Positions 17,449-27,523 are shown, numbered from the stretch's first letter. The stretch is DNA of 64,000 bases from Melioribacteraceae bacterium (GCA_011525875.1 WYBN01000003.1:1-64000); one strand, 5' to 3'. Translations and numbers: made by a program. Notes: a model not told the origin generated them from the sequence alone.

Positions 17449-18651
17449 TCAATCATTCAAAATAAATTCTATCCTATCAAGACTTCCGTCAATATTCGAA
17501 CGCGGGTCAATTTCGAATATCTTGCACAGAAGGGGGTAGATGTCGATATTTAATAAAGTGCCAGTTTTATAACTGGATTTGAACTTCGGTCCGTATGCAA
17601 TAAAAATTCCATGCATATCGGTATTGTGATTATCGTAGCCGTGGTCGCCTTTCGAATAATTTCTTTCCATTCTTTTTAACGCCCGGTTATCAGCAAGCGA
17701 CCAGCCCATCTCCGCAATAAGAACTATATCGCCGATAAACGGGTGATTGGAATAATTAAAGTGCTTCGGGACGTCTTTCCTTTTATATGCGGTAAAATTT
17801 TTTTCGTTCTTTTTGAGCAAATCAAACACTTCTTCCAGCTTTTCGGAAGGAGGGGTAATCCGCATAAGAGGGCCTGAATCTTCGAAGAAACAATTATAAC
17901 CGGACAACATTTCTTCAATATTAATTATTCTTTCACGGCTTATTTCTGTCATGCCGTGGTCTGAAACGAAAATTAAATTAACATCGCTAAGTTTGTTGTC
18001 CTTAAGCGAGCTGATAAGATAAGCTGTAACAGAATCAATTCTTTTAATAGATTCATTTATCTCGGGGGAATTCGGACCGAATTCATGCCCGTAAGAATCA
18101 GTGTCATGGAAATAAAGAGTTATAAAATTTGGTCTCTTATCTTCGGAATATTTCAGCCATTCTATCACTCCGTCAATTCTATTTAAATAGGGTTCGTCGT
18201 GATTATAGGCTTTAAAATATTTCGGTCTTCTTGATTCAATATCCTGCTCGCTGCCCGGCCAAAAATAACTTGCGGCTAAGATACCATTACGCTGTGCTGT
18301 CTGCCAGAATGGTTCGCCTAAATACCATTCATTTTCATTACGCCGCATTCCGTACCAGTCCTTTTCCACATGGTCATAAAAAGAATTAGAAATCAGTCCG
18401 TGATTCTGCGGGTACATCCCTGTAATGATTGAATAATGGTTTGGGAAAGTTTTAGAAGGAAATGACGGCTGCAATGACAGAGCATGTACGCCGTTGTCAA
18501 TTATCTTTTGTAGGTTCGGTGTAATTCCTCTGTGCAGATAATCCCATCTGAAACCGTCGAATGAAACTAAGATTACCGTTGGAGGCTGTTGAGAATAAAC
18601 CGTAATGCTTATGAGAATTAGCGCAAGTATTAATATGAATTTTTTCCGCAT
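17449..18651 (-). CDS. Secreted nucleotide pyrophosphatase/phosphodiesterase (NPP family)
   Basis: A 400-aa exported enzyme of the alkaline phosphatase superfamily, related to eukaryotic ENPPs, which hydrolyse nucleotide or phospholipid phosphodiesters. A signal peptide (MRKKFILILALILISITVYSQ) is followed by the metal and nucleophile motifs: VSFDGFRWDY (Asp 32), FPSKTFPNHYS (Thr 68 nucleophile), FHDTDSYGHEFGP, VSDHGM and GDHGYDN. All six or so metal ligands of the family appear present, so it should be active in the periplasm. It points toward the YibQ-like gene and shares the minus strand with the two receptor genes upstream. Physiological substrate is unknown. Confidence 0.9.
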   Translation of the reverse strand: MRKKFILILALILISITVYSQQPPTVILVSFDGFRWDYLHRGITPNLQKIIDNGVHALSLQPSFPSKTFPNHYSIITGMYPQNHGLISNSFYDHVEKDWYGMRRNENEWYLGEPFWQTAQRNGILAASYFWPGSEQDIESRRPKYFKAYNHDEPYLNRIDGVIEWLKYSEDKRPNFITLYFHDTDSYGHEFGPNSPEINESIKRIDSVTAYLISSLKDNKLSDVNLIFVSDHGMTEISRERIINIEEMLSGYNCFFEDSGPLMRITPPSEKLEEVFDLLKKNEKNFTAYKRKDVPKHFNYSNHPFIGDIVLIAEMGWSLADNRALKRMERNYSKGDHGYDNHNTDMHGIFIAYGPKFKSSYKTGTLLNIDIYPLLCKIFEIDPRSNIDGSLDRIEFILND

Positions 18652-18780
18652 GACTGCTCCGGTTGTTAATCGGGAATTAAATGAATTGTAATTTGTCTCT
18701 TATAAGATACAGCCGAAATATAAAAAGGTTTTTTGAAATTATGCTGAATACTTTGAAGTGATTGCTCCGGGAGAATAAAA

Positions 18781-18815
18781 TATTTCCTTCGGGGCTGTTA
18801 ACCCCGAAGGAAATA
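18781..18815 (-). terminator. Bidirectional-looking terminator hairpin after the first receptor gene
   Basis: TATTTCCTTCGGGG (18781-18794) pairs perfectly with CCCCGAAGGAAATA (18802-18815). On the minus strand TTTTATT follows. It lies ten bases past the stop of the receptor gene at 18825. Confidence 0.85.
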
Positions 18816-18824
18816 TAAACTGCT

Positions 18825-21539
18825 CTAATAACTTACTGATATGCCCAGATTGAATGTTCTTGGTAAGCCCATATACACTTCGGCGGCAGAAGCGCCATGC
18901 GAATCGAATATTTTACCGTCAACTTTATAAGAACTGAATTGACTGTTATCAACTGCATCGGAAATATATAACTCATCAAGCAGATTGAAGATATGCCCGA
19001 ACAATTGGAAATTTACTCCCTGCAGGTTGAAAGGTAAATCATAAGTAAAATGAAAATCTACCACGGTGTATATAGGGGTTTTCCATGATTGAGCTCTATC
19101 ATCCTTGTTTGTTCTGCTGAACGGGCTGAACTCGGCATAATGGTCTCTGTAATGACGAATTACTGCCGAGGCGGAGAGACCGTCAACGGGAAAAACAGTA
19201 GTGATAAGTGAAAATGCTGTTTGAGGCTGATCGCCGACTTTTAAATCTTTAATGTAGTAATTGAACTCTTTAACGGATTCTAAGCCGCCGGAATAATCTT
19301 TATAAGTTCCGCTTACATCGTTTGTGTAAGTCCAATCGCCGATGCCGGCAGAAAAATCAAAACGAAGTTCACGTATCGGCATATAAGCGGCTTCAAATTC
19401 GAAACCGTAGTGTTTAGAATCCAGACCGGATAAGAAAATTAAACCTTCGCTTCCGTCGGGATTAATAACTCCTCGGGTGTTCGTACGGTCATTCCATGTT
19501 GTGTAATACGCATTTGCTTTTAATGCAAGAATTCCTTTGAATGCCCAGAAATTTAATCCGCCTTCGAAGTTCAAGAATTTTTCATTATCGGGATCTTCTG
19601 CTTTGGTTCCATCTCCGTCATCTATTACGTTGTCAAATATCGGCACCTTAGAAACATACCCCGCGTTAGCATAAATGATAAGGTCTTTGGTTGCTCTAAA
19701 ACTTGCGCCGCCTTTTGCTTGATACCCGGAAATGTTATCAGATTCGGCCGTAAGTTTGTTCCCGTCATCGCCTTTAATGAAATGGTTTGTGTAAGTGTAT
19801 TTTATCATCGAATAACCGCCCATTCCATAAACCGTAAATTGATCATGTGTAAATTCACCCTGCCCGTAGAAACCAATCCAATCTACAGTATTTGTGAAAT
19901 CATAATTAAATCTGTCCCCTAATTTTTTCTTATATTGATCGGGAGTGTCAAACTCATTTCCGGTCCAAAGATAGTATTCGCCGCCAAGCAGATCGCGTAC
20001 TTCTCTGTAATGATCTATCTCGGCAGTCCGCCAATCAACCCCGACAGAGGTTTTGAAATTGTCGCTTATCTTATAAAAAGCTTTTGCGATAGCGCCAATT
20101 GTCCATTGATTATTTACGCTGTTTCGCAAAATACCTTTGGAGTTGGCAACTCCATCGGCGTCAAGATTTGCCTGGTTGGTTGCAATAGTTGCGTTCCAGT
20201 CGGCAATACGCGAATTCGGAAGAGTATAGTCCCACTTCATTGAACCAAAAGTTCCTGTTCCTCCGCCGTGTCCTCCCGACCAGTATAATGTAGTGTAAAG
20301 TGAAAGGTCAGAAGAAAGCTGCGAATACCAGTTCAAGTTAGCAATTGGTTTATGGAAATAATTTTCTCTTTCATTAATATAATTCTTGTTGTAACGGTCA
20401 AACTCAGAACCGGTAGAACTAAAAAACCCTGCTGCAAATTGTTTGCCGGAGTATAATGGGTCAACGTTATTCCAGGTCTGGTTGTACTCAATTCCCGCTT
20501 CAGGGAAGGCTGTTAACGCGCCGGCAGGATATTTTAATTCTTTAGCAAAATCATGACTGTAAGTAGCAATATTCTGCTTGTAGCTGTTTTGACCGTGCCG
20601 TTGGGGTGCGCCTAAAAAGTAAAGCTCAATTCTGTTGTTTTCATCAAGGCTATAACTTGCGCCGAAGTAATAAGCCCAAGCGTCAGTCCAGGTTTTATCA
20701 AACACGCCTTCACCGATTTTTCTTACAATTACCGCATTTGCAGCCCATTTATTATCTACCAAACCGGTGCTTGCCGATAAAGTAGATTTCATGAATCTCG
20801 CTTCGCCGAATTCTTGCTTAAATCGGACGCCAAATTTTGCAGCAGTCGGATCTGTAATTATATTCATTGTGCCGCCAATTGAAGGAGTTGCCAAGTTTAC
20901 CGCGCTTAAACCCCGTTGCACCTGAATTGAAGAGGTTGCGTCTGCAACGCCGTCCCAATTAGACCAATAAACCCAGCCGTTCTCCATATCATTCACGGGA
21001 ACACCGTTGATCATTATTGCTACATTTCTTTGATTGAATCCTCGTATATTAATGCGGGCATCGCCTGCGCCGCCTCCGTTCTGAGTGGCATAAACACTCG
21101 GCGTTGTGTTAAGAACTAATGGAATGTCGCGTGAACCCAGCTTGCTTTCAATATCTCTTTTCTCAATATTCGTAAATGCGACTGGAGTTTCTCTTTCTTT
21201 AGCGCGGTCGGCAAGTACAGTAACCGAAAGCGAGAACTGATAATCTTTCAACCGGAAATTGAGCTCCATGTTGTTGGTGAGTGAAATTTGAACTTCTTGA
21301 GTTTCAAAACCGACATAACTGCAGACTACAGTGTAGCTGCCTGTTTTAAGCGTAATTGAATATTTACCATCGGCATCCGAAGCAGTGCCCGAGGTGGTAC
21401 CTTTCACGAAAACATTTGCACCGGTTAATTTTTCGCCGGTTGCTGCACTTGATACAACTCCTGAGAGAGTGTAATTTTGTGCGGGTATGAGTGAAGAATA
21501 AAAGATTAGTAAAAAGACGAGCTTGTAAATTTTCAGCAT
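18825..21539 (-). CDS. TonB-dependent receptor with carboxypeptidase-regulatory-like domain (paralogue 1)
   Basis: A 904-aa outer-membrane receptor that imports a ligand with TonB energy. It has a signal peptide (LKIYKLVFLLIFYSSLIPAQ), then a CarboxypepD_reg-like domain (YTLSGVVSSAATGEKLTGANVFVKGTT, about 23-110), a plug (RDIPLVLNTTPSVYATQNGGGAGDARINIRG, MINGVPVNDMENGWVYWSNWDG) and a 22-strand type barrel ending in FNLGISVSY. A GAGGG ribosome binding site precedes the ATG. The next gene upstream (21739-24492) is a close paralogue in the same orientation, separated by a terminator. No SusD-like partner is nearby, so a SusCD glycan system is unlikely here; the ligand is unknown. Confidence 0.93.
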   Translation of the reverse strand: MLKIYKLVFLLIFYSSLIPAQNYTLSGVVSSAATGEKLTGANVFVKGTTSGTASDADGKYSITLKTGSYTVVCSYVGFETQEVQISLTNNMELNFRLKDYQFSLSVTVLADRAKERETPVAFTNIEKRDIESKLGSRDIPLVLNTTPSVYATQNGGGAGDARINIRGFNQRNVAIMINGVPVNDMENGWVYWSNWDGVADATSSIQVQRGLSAVNLATPSIGGTMNIITDPTAAKFGVRFKQEFGEARFMKSTLSASTGLVDNKWAANAVIVRKIGEGVFDKTWTDAWAYYFGASYSLDENNRIELYFLGAPQRHGQNSYKQNIATYSHDFAKELKYPAGALTAFPEAGIEYNQTWNNVDPLYSGKQFAAGFFSSTGSEFDRYNKNYINERENYFHKPIANLNWYSQLSSDLSLYTTLYWSGGHGGGTGTFGSMKWDYTLPNSRIADWNATIATNQANLDADGVANSKGILRNSVNNQWTIGAIAKAFYKISDNFKTSVGVDWRTAEIDHYREVRDLLGGEYYLWTGNEFDTPDQYKKKLGDRFNYDFTNTVDWIGFYGQGEFTHDQFTVYGMGGYSMIKYTYTNHFIKGDDGNKLTAESDNISGYQAKGGASFRATKDLIIYANAGYVSKVPIFDNVIDDGDGTKAEDPDNEKFLNFEGGLNFWAFKGILALKANAYYTTWNDRTNTRGVINPDGSEGLIFLSGLDSKHYGFEFEAAYMPIRELRFDFSAGIGDWTYTNDVSGTYKDYSGGLESVKEFNYYIKDLKVGDQPQTAFSLITTVFPVDGLSASAVIRHYRDHYAEFSPFSRTNKDDRAQSWKTPIYTVVDFHFTYDLPFNLQGVNFQLFGHIFNLLDELYISDAVDNSQFSSYKVDGKIFDSHGASAAEVYMGLPRTFNLGISVSY

Positions 21540-21676
21540 AGTTTTCCCTCTATTTTGTTATGTGAAAAAACTAAAAAAAGTAGTGTGTTATAATAAGAAT
21601 AACATTGGATTTTATCCAAATGTTTTCTTGCGCTTATATTTGGGCGAAGTGGAAAATACGTAGTTTATTTTATTCA

Positions 21677-21708
21677 AAAAAAAAAGCTGCCCAGAAGGGG
21701 CAGCTTTT
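21677..21708 (-). terminator. Terminator between the two receptor genes
   Basis: GCTGCCC (21686-21692) pairs with GGGCAGC (21698-21704), flanked by A's on the left and T's on the right. Read on the minus strand it is a stem with a run of T's, right after the stop of the second receptor gene at 21739. The two receptor genes are therefore probably separate transcripts. Confidence 0.9.
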
Positions 21709-21738
21709 TATCAAACATACTTAACTCAGAGAAGAAAA

Positions 21739-24492
21739 TCAAAATCTGATAGAAAATCCAGCTCTGAAATTTCGTGGTAATCCAGGGAAGATTTCAGCGT
21801 CATCAGCAGAGTGGTCAACGCCATTCTTTTTGTAGGCATTGAAAGAGCTATTGTCTGTTGCATCAGCCACATAAAGTTCATCGAATAAATTAAAGACATG
21901 ACCAAAGACAGTAACATCCGCCATCTCGAAAGGCAGGTTATAAGAAATATGGAAATTAGCTACGCTGAAAGAAGGTATTTTCCACACTTGAGCTCTATCA
22001 TCAACTTTAGTTCGGGAAAATGGATCATACTGTGAGTAGTAGTCGTCATTATAATTAAATGTTAACTGAGCTTGGAAACCCTTGAACGGAAACAGTGAAA
22101 CCCCTGCTGCTATTTGGGTTTGTGGAGCGTCGCCGACTTTCAAATCCTTAATATAATAGTTGAATGCCTCTTGTTCACCAGTTCCAAGGTCTTTAACATA
22201 AACTCCGCTAACATCACTTCCGTATTCCCAGATACCTTTCGAAAATACGAGATCAAGACGGACGAAATTAACTGGTTGGAAAGTGATATCTGCCTCAAAA
22301 CCCATGTGGGTTGATTCGATACCGTCAAGCCGAATCATGCCGTCACTTCCATCAGGATTCAGTACGGGGCGGGTTTGTGCTCTGTCACTCCAATTAGTGT
22401 AATAAACATTAGTTTTTACGTTAAGCATATTCTGAAGTAATTTGAAGTTGGCTCCTAATTCACCTGAAAGGAATTTTTCGTTCTTAGGATCATCGAGTTT
22501 AACGCCGGTGTTATCATCAATAACCTGATCAAAAATCGGCACCTTAGATACATATCCTGCATTTGCATAAATATCAATATCTCTCGTAGCTCGGAAGCTG
22601 GCGCCGCCTTTGAATTGATAACCACCTATCCAATCAGTTTCAATAGTTAGCTTGCCGCTGCTAATGTCTGGGCTTCCATCGGGCAACTTTTTAGCTGTTC
22701 GGAAATGATCTTCGTAATCGTATTTGATTACTGAATAACCGGCTGTTCCGTAGAATGTAAATCTATCTGCTGTATATTCACCCTGCAAATACCCGCCAAA
22801 CCAATCAACTGTATTTGTATTATTATAATTAATCTTATCGCCAAGTTTTTTATAGAGTTGATTTCCGCTCTCGAACTGATTATTACCAGCAAATTCTTTG
22901 AAGTACTGACCGCCGAGTAGATCCCGGACTTCGCGCCAGTGGTCAATTTCTGCATGTCGCCAGTCCAGACCGAATGACATCGTGAGATCTTTGTTCACTT
23001 TGTAGTATGCTTTCGAAATTGCTCCGATAGTCCATTGCTGATTTACAGAATTTCTCAAAATGCCTTTAGCAATTTTATAATTTGTGCTGTCGCCGTCGCT
23101 ATTAAGATCAAGCTTAACAACGTTGCCCATATTTTGGTTGATTGTTGCGTTCCAGTCTGCAACTCTTTGTATGTTTGAGTAATCCCATTTCAAGCTGCCG
23201 TAGGTTCCTGACCCGCCGCCTTTTCCACCAGACCAGTATGCAGTTGTATACAATGAAAGCTTATCGGTAAATTGTGCATACCAGTTCAAGTTAACCAATG
23301 GCTTGTGGAAATAATTTTCACGTTCCCACAAATAGCTCGGGCTGTAACGATTGTCAATTTTCGTATTCCAGTACATTTCATAATATTGCTTGCCGGCATA
23401 TTCAGATGGCGCACCATTCCAATTCGGATTGTAGTTTAATCCTAATTCTTGAAATAACGGATCGCTAAGAACTTCTTGAGAAATACCAAGTTTTTTTGCG
23501 AGTTCATGACTGTATGAAGCTGCGTTTAATCTATAAGTCCTCTGACCGTGCATTTGGGGAGCGCCCATTGCGTAGAGTTCCAGTCTATTCTTGCTATTCA
23601 ATTGATAAGCCGCACCTAAATAATATGACCATGCATCAGTGTAAGTGCCTTGTGCAATGCCATCGCCGGTTTTTCTAACTACACCAACGCTCATAGCAAA
23701 TTTGTCGTCAACTAAACCAGTATGGGCAAATACAGACTGCTTAGAAAAATTACCCGAACCCGTCTCGGTTTTATAGAATACAGAAGACCTCTGCTGAGTT
23801 GGATCCGAAATGATATTCATTGTACCGCCAATCGAAGGTGTAGCGAGGTTCACTGCACTTAAACCCCTCTGAACCTGGATAGAGGAAGTAGCATCGCTTA
23901 GACCATCCCAGTTAGACCAATAAACCCATCCGTTTTCCATATCATTAATCGGAACGCCGTTTATCATTATCGCGATGTTTCTCTGATCAAAACCACGAAG
24001 ATTAACTCTCGAATCCCCGGCTCCGCCGCCCTGTTCAGTCGCATATATTGATGGTGTTGTATTAAGCACAAGAGGAATATCTCTTGACCCTAAATTGAAC
24101 TCCATCTGTTTTTTATCGACATTTGTGAATGCTACAGGAGTCTCTCTCTCTTTAGCTCTGTCGGCTAATACTGTTACGGACAGTGAGAATTGATAATCCT
24201 TAAGTTTAAAATTAAGTTCCATATTATTTCTAAGAGCTACAGGAAACTCCTGTGTTTCGAAGCCGACATAACTGCAAACGACAGTATAAGTACCTGCGTT
24301 TAATGTAATGGAATATTTTCCATCAACATCAGAAGCTGCGCCGATTGTTGTTCCCTTGACGAACACGTTGGCTCCGACTAATTTTTCCCCCGTTTCAGCA
24401 CTTGTTACAACTCCTGATAGAGTGTATTGCTGAGCGAATAATGTTGAGGCGAACAAAAGCGTCAACAAAATTAGTTTGTAAGTTTTTTGCAT
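21739..24492 (-). CDS. TonB-dependent receptor with carboxypeptidase-regulatory-like domain (paralogue 2)
   Basis: A 917-aa receptor with the same layout as its downstream neighbour: signal peptide (MQKTYKLILLTLLFASTLFAQQ), CarboxypepD_reg-like domain, plug and a long barrel ending in FRAGFSIRF. The first ~260 residues are nearly identical to the neighbour, including DYQFSLSVTVLADRAKERE; the barrels diverge more in the loops. I chose the ATG at 24492, which has AAAGGGA upstream and begins a clean signal peptide; an upstream in-frame ATG at 24558 would place 22 extra residues, overlap the promoter and lose the signal peptide. A TTG-N20-TATATTTG promoter fits 24542-24572. The tandem pair probably arose by duplication, then diverged in ligand loops. 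Confidence 0.92.
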   Translation of the reverse strand: MQKTYKLILLTLLFASTLFAQQYTLSGVVTSAETGEKLVGANVFVKGTTIGAASDVDGKYSITLNAGTYTVVCSYVGFETQEFPVALRNNMELNFKLKDYQFSLSVTVLADRAKERETPVAFTNVDKKQMEFNLGSRDIPLVLNTTPSIYATEQGGGAGDSRVNLRGFDQRNIAIMINGVPINDMENGWVYWSNWDGLSDATSSIQVQRGLSAVNLATPSIGGTMNIISDPTQQRSSVFYKTETGSGNFSKQSVFAHTGLVDDKFAMSVGVVRKTGDGIAQGTYTDAWSYYLGAAYQLNSKNRLELYAMGAPQMHGQRTYRLNAASYSHELAKKLGISQEVLSDPLFQELGLNYNPNWNGAPSEYAGKQYYEMYWNTKIDNRYSPSYLWERENYFHKPLVNLNWYAQFTDKLSLYTTAYWSGGKGGGSGTYGSLKWDYSNIQRVADWNATINQNMGNVVKLDLNSDGDSTNYKIAKGILRNSVNQQWTIGAISKAYYKVNKDLTMSFGLDWRHAEIDHWREVRDLLGGQYFKEFAGNNQFESGNQLYKKLGDKINYNNTNTVDWFGGYLQGEYTADRFTFYGTAGYSVIKYDYEDHFRTAKKLPDGSPDISSGKLTIETDWIGGYQFKGGASFRATRDIDIYANAGYVSKVPIFDQVIDDNTGVKLDDPKNEKFLSGELGANFKLLQNMLNVKTNVYYTNWSDRAQTRPVLNPDGSDGMIRLDGIESTHMGFEADITFQPVNFVRLDLVFSKGIWEYGSDVSGVYVKDLGTGEQEAFNYYIKDLKVGDAPQTQIAAGVSLFPFKGFQAQLTFNYNDDYYSQYDPFSRTKVDDRAQVWKIPSFSVANFHISYNLPFEMADVTVFGHVFNLFDELYVADATDNSSFNAYKKNGVDHSADDAEIFPGLPRNFRAGFSIRF

Positions 24493-24541
24493 AGAACATC
24501 CCTTTGGTTTGTTTAAAAATGAGTTGATTATTTTTTGCTGG

Positions 24542-24572
24542 CAAATATAAATTTTCATGTGATTTAGAACAA
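24542..24572 (-). promoter_or_regulatory. Bacteroidetes-type promoter of the second receptor gene
   Basis: On the minus strand TTG (24572-24570) is followed by 20 bases and TATATTTG (24549-24542), an exact fit to TTG-N19/20-TAnnTTTG. It places the transcript start around 24535, about 43 bases before the ATG. Confidence 0.75.
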
Positions 24573-24791
24573 CTAATAGTACTTTAGTTAATACAAATTT
24601 AATATTGAGAATTCTTATAAGATTTTTGTAAATTTTGAAAGCTATCTCGCTGGTGCATTCTAAATTTTATTTATGTGTCTTTTTTCGATGGAAAATTAGT
24701 TAAGCCGGTTCTTTTTTACAATAATATTTTTGATTTTTTTTACATAATTAACCAATGATGTCTTTTTTATAATTAAGAAATTTCGGATTAA

Positions 24792-25301
24792 ATGAAAACC
24801 AAAAACCTTGTCTCACGGCTTAAAAAAATCAAAATGGTTATCACCGATGTAGATGGCGTTCTAACTGACGGCGGATTATATTATACCGAAGAAGGCATGG
24901 TGATGAAAAAGTTTAATGTGAAGGATGGCATGGCGACTCGTCTGCTGCGTGAAGCCGGAATAATCCAAGGCATAATATCCACCGATAACTCTAAAATAGT
25001 ATCCAAAAGGGGAGAGCGTCTTAAACTCGATTTTGTTTACACAGAAGTATGGGACAAAAAATCCAAAATGGAAGAGCTGTGTGAGCAATATAAAATCAAA
25101 TCCAATAACGTTGCTTTTATCGGAGACGACATTAATGATACGGGTATAATTAAAGCTGCAGGATTCTCAGCAGCGCCTGCCGATGCGCTTCCGCAGATAA
25201 TTAAGCTGGTTGATTATGTCTTAAAGCTTAAAGGCGGGCAGGGTGCTTTTAGAGAATTTGCCGATCTAATACTTTCGGCAAAGAAAGCTAAACCAGCCTA
25301 A
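24792..25301 (+). CDS. kdsC: 3-deoxy-D-manno-octulosonate 8-phosphate phosphatase
   Basis: KdsC dephosphorylates KDO 8-phosphate during synthesis of the LPS inner core. The 169-aa chain is a C0-type HAD phosphatase: DVDGVLTDGGLYY (Asp 19 and 21), a conserved STDNS stretch in place of the usual TGRxS, DKKSKM, and FIGDDINDTGII near the third motif. The C-terminal GGQGAFREFADLIL is typical of KdsC and its close relatives. The ATG is at 24792. The stop-proximal 14 bases overlap the end of pyrC on the other strand. No kdsA or kdsB is adjacent. A related sugar-phosphate phosphatase role is a less likely alternative. Confidence 0.87.
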   Translation: MKTKNLVSRLKKIKMVITDVDGVLTDGGLYYTEEGMVMKKFNVKDGMATRLLREAGIIQGIISTDNSKIVSKRGERLKLDFVYTEVWDKKSKMEELCEQYKIKSNNVAFIGDDINDTGIIKAAGFSAAPADALPQIIKLVDYVLKLKGGQGAFREFADLILSAKKAKPA

Positions 25302-26577
25302 ATGAATTTTCAAAATACATCTTGCCTTTGTTAATTACTGCAATTGATTTACCTGTGACCAATTTCTTATCGAAAGGAGAATTTCTTGATTTCGATTTGA
25401 ATTGATTAATGTCTATCGTCCAAATCTTAGCCGGATCAAATATTGTTAAGTTTGCATTTTCTCCCTCGGAAATTTTCGGAATATTTAGCCCGAGAATTTT
25501 TCGAGGATTGATTGAGAGTTTCTCCACTATTTGCGGTAACGTTAAATGCTTCTTCAAATATAATTCGCTTATTACTAAAGCCAACTGTGTTTCAAGTCCA
25601 ATGATTCCGTTAGGCGCGTATATAAACTCCATTTCCTTTTCTTCGATTGAATGTGGAGCGTGGTCGCTTGCAATACAGTCAATTGTTCCATCTTTAAGCC
25701 CTTCAATCATTGCTTCAACATCGGCTTGTGTTCTTAGCGGGGGATTCATTTTATAATTTGTGTCAAAATTTTTTACATATTCATCGTTCAGTGAAAAATG
25801 ATGAGGCGTAACTTCGCAGGTTACCTTAATCCCTTTTTTCTTTGCTTCTCTTACTAACTCCACTGATTTTTTTGAGCTGATATGTGCAATGTGTATTTTC
25901 CCGCCTGTGTATTCTGCAACCAAAATATCACGGGCAACAATAATATCCTCGGCAATAGTGGGAATTGACGGCAGTCCCAACTGAGTTGACGTAAAGCTTT
26001 CGTTCATAGCCCCGTCAGCCATCGACTCATCTTCGCAGTGTTCAATAATGGTTGAACCGAACATTAAGCAGTACTCCATAGCACTTCGAAGAATTGAAGA
26101 AGTTTTTACGACGGTTCCGTCGTCGGAAAATGCAACGGCGCCAGCCTCAACAAGCTCGAAAATTGGAGCCAGACCTTCACCTTTTCTGCCGGATGTAACA
26201 GCCCCTACCGGAAAGACATCAACAAGATGATTCTTTGCCTTACCTAAGATTAAATTTATAACTTCAGCCGAATCAATAGCGGGTGAAGTATTCGGCATGC
26301 AAGCAACTCCCGTAAAGCCGCCGGCTGCCGCTGCATTGCAGCCGGTTTGAACTGTTTCTTCGTCTTCTCTGCCGGGCTCTCTAAGATGAACATGCATATC
26401 GAATAATCCCGGAACGCAATACATCCCGGTAAAATCAAAAACTTCACAATCTTGTATTTCTTTTTGATTAATATCACCTATAGATTTGATAATCCCGTCT
26501 TCAATTAATAAATCAGCCTGCAAGTTAAGATTTTGTTCCGGGTCAAGAAGATTTAACCCTTTAAATAATGATTTCAT
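25288..26577 (-). CDS. pyrC: Dihydroorotase (class I)
   Basis: It closes carbamoyl aspartate to dihydroorotate in pyrimidine synthesis. The 429-aa protein shows the zinc motif DMHVHLREPGRE (His 62 and 64), then NTSPAID, IEHCEDESM, IAHISSKKSVELV, EVTPHHFSL and IASDHAPHS, so the active site looks complete. A GAGGA site precedes the ATG. It is the last gene of the pyrR-pyrB-pyrC run, ten bases after pyrB. The stop overlaps kdsC by 14 bases on the opposite strand. Confidence 0.95.
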   Translation of the reverse strand: MKSLFKGLNLLDPEQNLNLQADLLIEDGIIKSIGDINQKEIQDCEVFDFTGMYCVPGLFDMHVHLREPGREDEETVQTGCNAAAAGGFTGVACMPNTSPAIDSAEVINLILGKAKNHLVDVFPVGAVTSGRKGEGLAPIFELVEAGAVAFSDDGTVVKTSSILRSAMEYCLMFGSTIIEHCEDESMADGAMNESFTSTQLGLPSIPTIAEDIIVARDILVAEYTGGKIHIAHISSKKSVELVREAKKKGIKVTCEVTPHHFSLNDEYVKNFDTNYKMNPPLRTQADVEAMIEGLKDGTIDCIASDHAPHSIEEKEMEFIYAPNGIIGLETQLALVISELYLKKHLTLPQIVEKLSINPRKILGLNIPKISEGENANLTIFDPAKIWTIDINQFKSKSRNSPFDKKLVTGKSIAVINKGKMYFENSFRLV

Positions 26578-26587
26578 TTTTTCCTCT

Positions 26588-27508
26588 TTATGGTCTTGTT
26601 CCTAGTAAATAAAGAACTGCCATTCTTATGGCAACTCCATTTGTAACCTGATCCAAAATAATTTGGAAAGGACCGTCAGCAACTTCCGATGATAGTTCAA
26701 CACCCCTGTTGATTGGACCGGGGTGGAGAATCAAAACATCAGGATTATTCTTTTTTATGCGTTCGGAAGTAATGCCGAAATAATTATGGTATTCGCGCAA
26801 AGTGGGAATATTTGTGCCGGCTTTTCGTTCAAGCTGAATTCTTAACACATTCAAAACATCATTATTAGCAATAGCTTCATCAATATTGTGAGTTATTGTT
26901 ACTCCCAGTCTTTGAATATCCTTTGGTATCATTGTAGCTGGACCGCAAAGCGAGACTTTAGCGCCCAGCGATATCAAACCGTATATGTTTGAAAGAGCGA
27001 CTCTGCTGTGGGCTATGTCTCCGACGATACATACTTTAAGCCCATCAATTTTTCCCAGTCTTTCTCTTATAGAATACATATCAAGGAGCGCCTGGGTTGG
27101 ATGTTCGTGTCTGCCGTCGCCTGCATTAATAATATTTGCATTTGAGATGCGAGTCAAATAATGCGGTACTCCCGAAGATTCGTGACGAACAACGATCATA
27201 TCGACTTTCATTGCCTCGATATTTTTCACTGTGTCTTTGAATGTTTCGCCTTTGCTTGCGCTGCTGCCTGATTTAGTAAAATTAATAGTGTCGGCAGAAA
27301 GTCTTTTTTGAGCCAACTCGAAGGATAATCTTGTTCTAGTAGAGTTCTCAAAAAATAAGTTGCAAATTGTTTTCCCCTGCAGCGTAGGAACTTTTTTAAT
27401 GGGTCTTTCTAAAACTTCTCTGAACGTAGTTGCCGTATCCAATATTAATTGAATATCTTCCTTTGGGACACCCTGCAACCCTAAAAGATGGCGGCTTGAA
27501 AGAGGCAT
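26588..27508 (-). CDS. pyrB: Aspartate carbamoyltransferase, catalytic subunit
   Basis: PyrB makes carbamoyl aspartate from carbamoyl phosphate and aspartate. The 306-aa chain has FFENSTRTRLSFE (STRT about 56-59, carbamoyl phosphate site), the SSASKGE loop, HPTQALLDMYSIRE and HPGPINRGVE. No regulatory subunit gene (pyrI) is near, in keeping with the control expected here at the RNA level by PyrR. It sits 15 bases after pyrR and ten before pyrC. Confidence 0.96.
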   Translation of the reverse strand: MPLSSRHLLGLQGVPKEDIQLILDTATTFREVLERPIKKVPTLQGKTICNLFFENSTRTRLSFELAQKRLSADTINFTKSGSSASKGETFKDTVKNIEAMKVDMIVVRHESSGVPHYLTRISNANIINAGDGRHEHPTQALLDMYSIRERLGKIDGLKVCIVGDIAHSRVALSNIYGLISLGAKVSLCGPATMIPKDIQRLGVTITHNIDEAIANNDVLNVLRIQLERKAGTNIPTLREYHNYFGITSERIKKNNPDVLILHPGPINRGVELSSEVADGPFQIILDQVTNGVAIRMAVLYLLGTRP

Positions 27509-27523
27509 AATTTTTCCCTGAAA

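Noticed and set aside
21540..21676. A promoter for receptor paralogue 1
   Set aside because: No TTG-N19/20-TAnnTTTG match was found; an imperfect repeat (CATTGG/CCAAATG) alone does not support a call.
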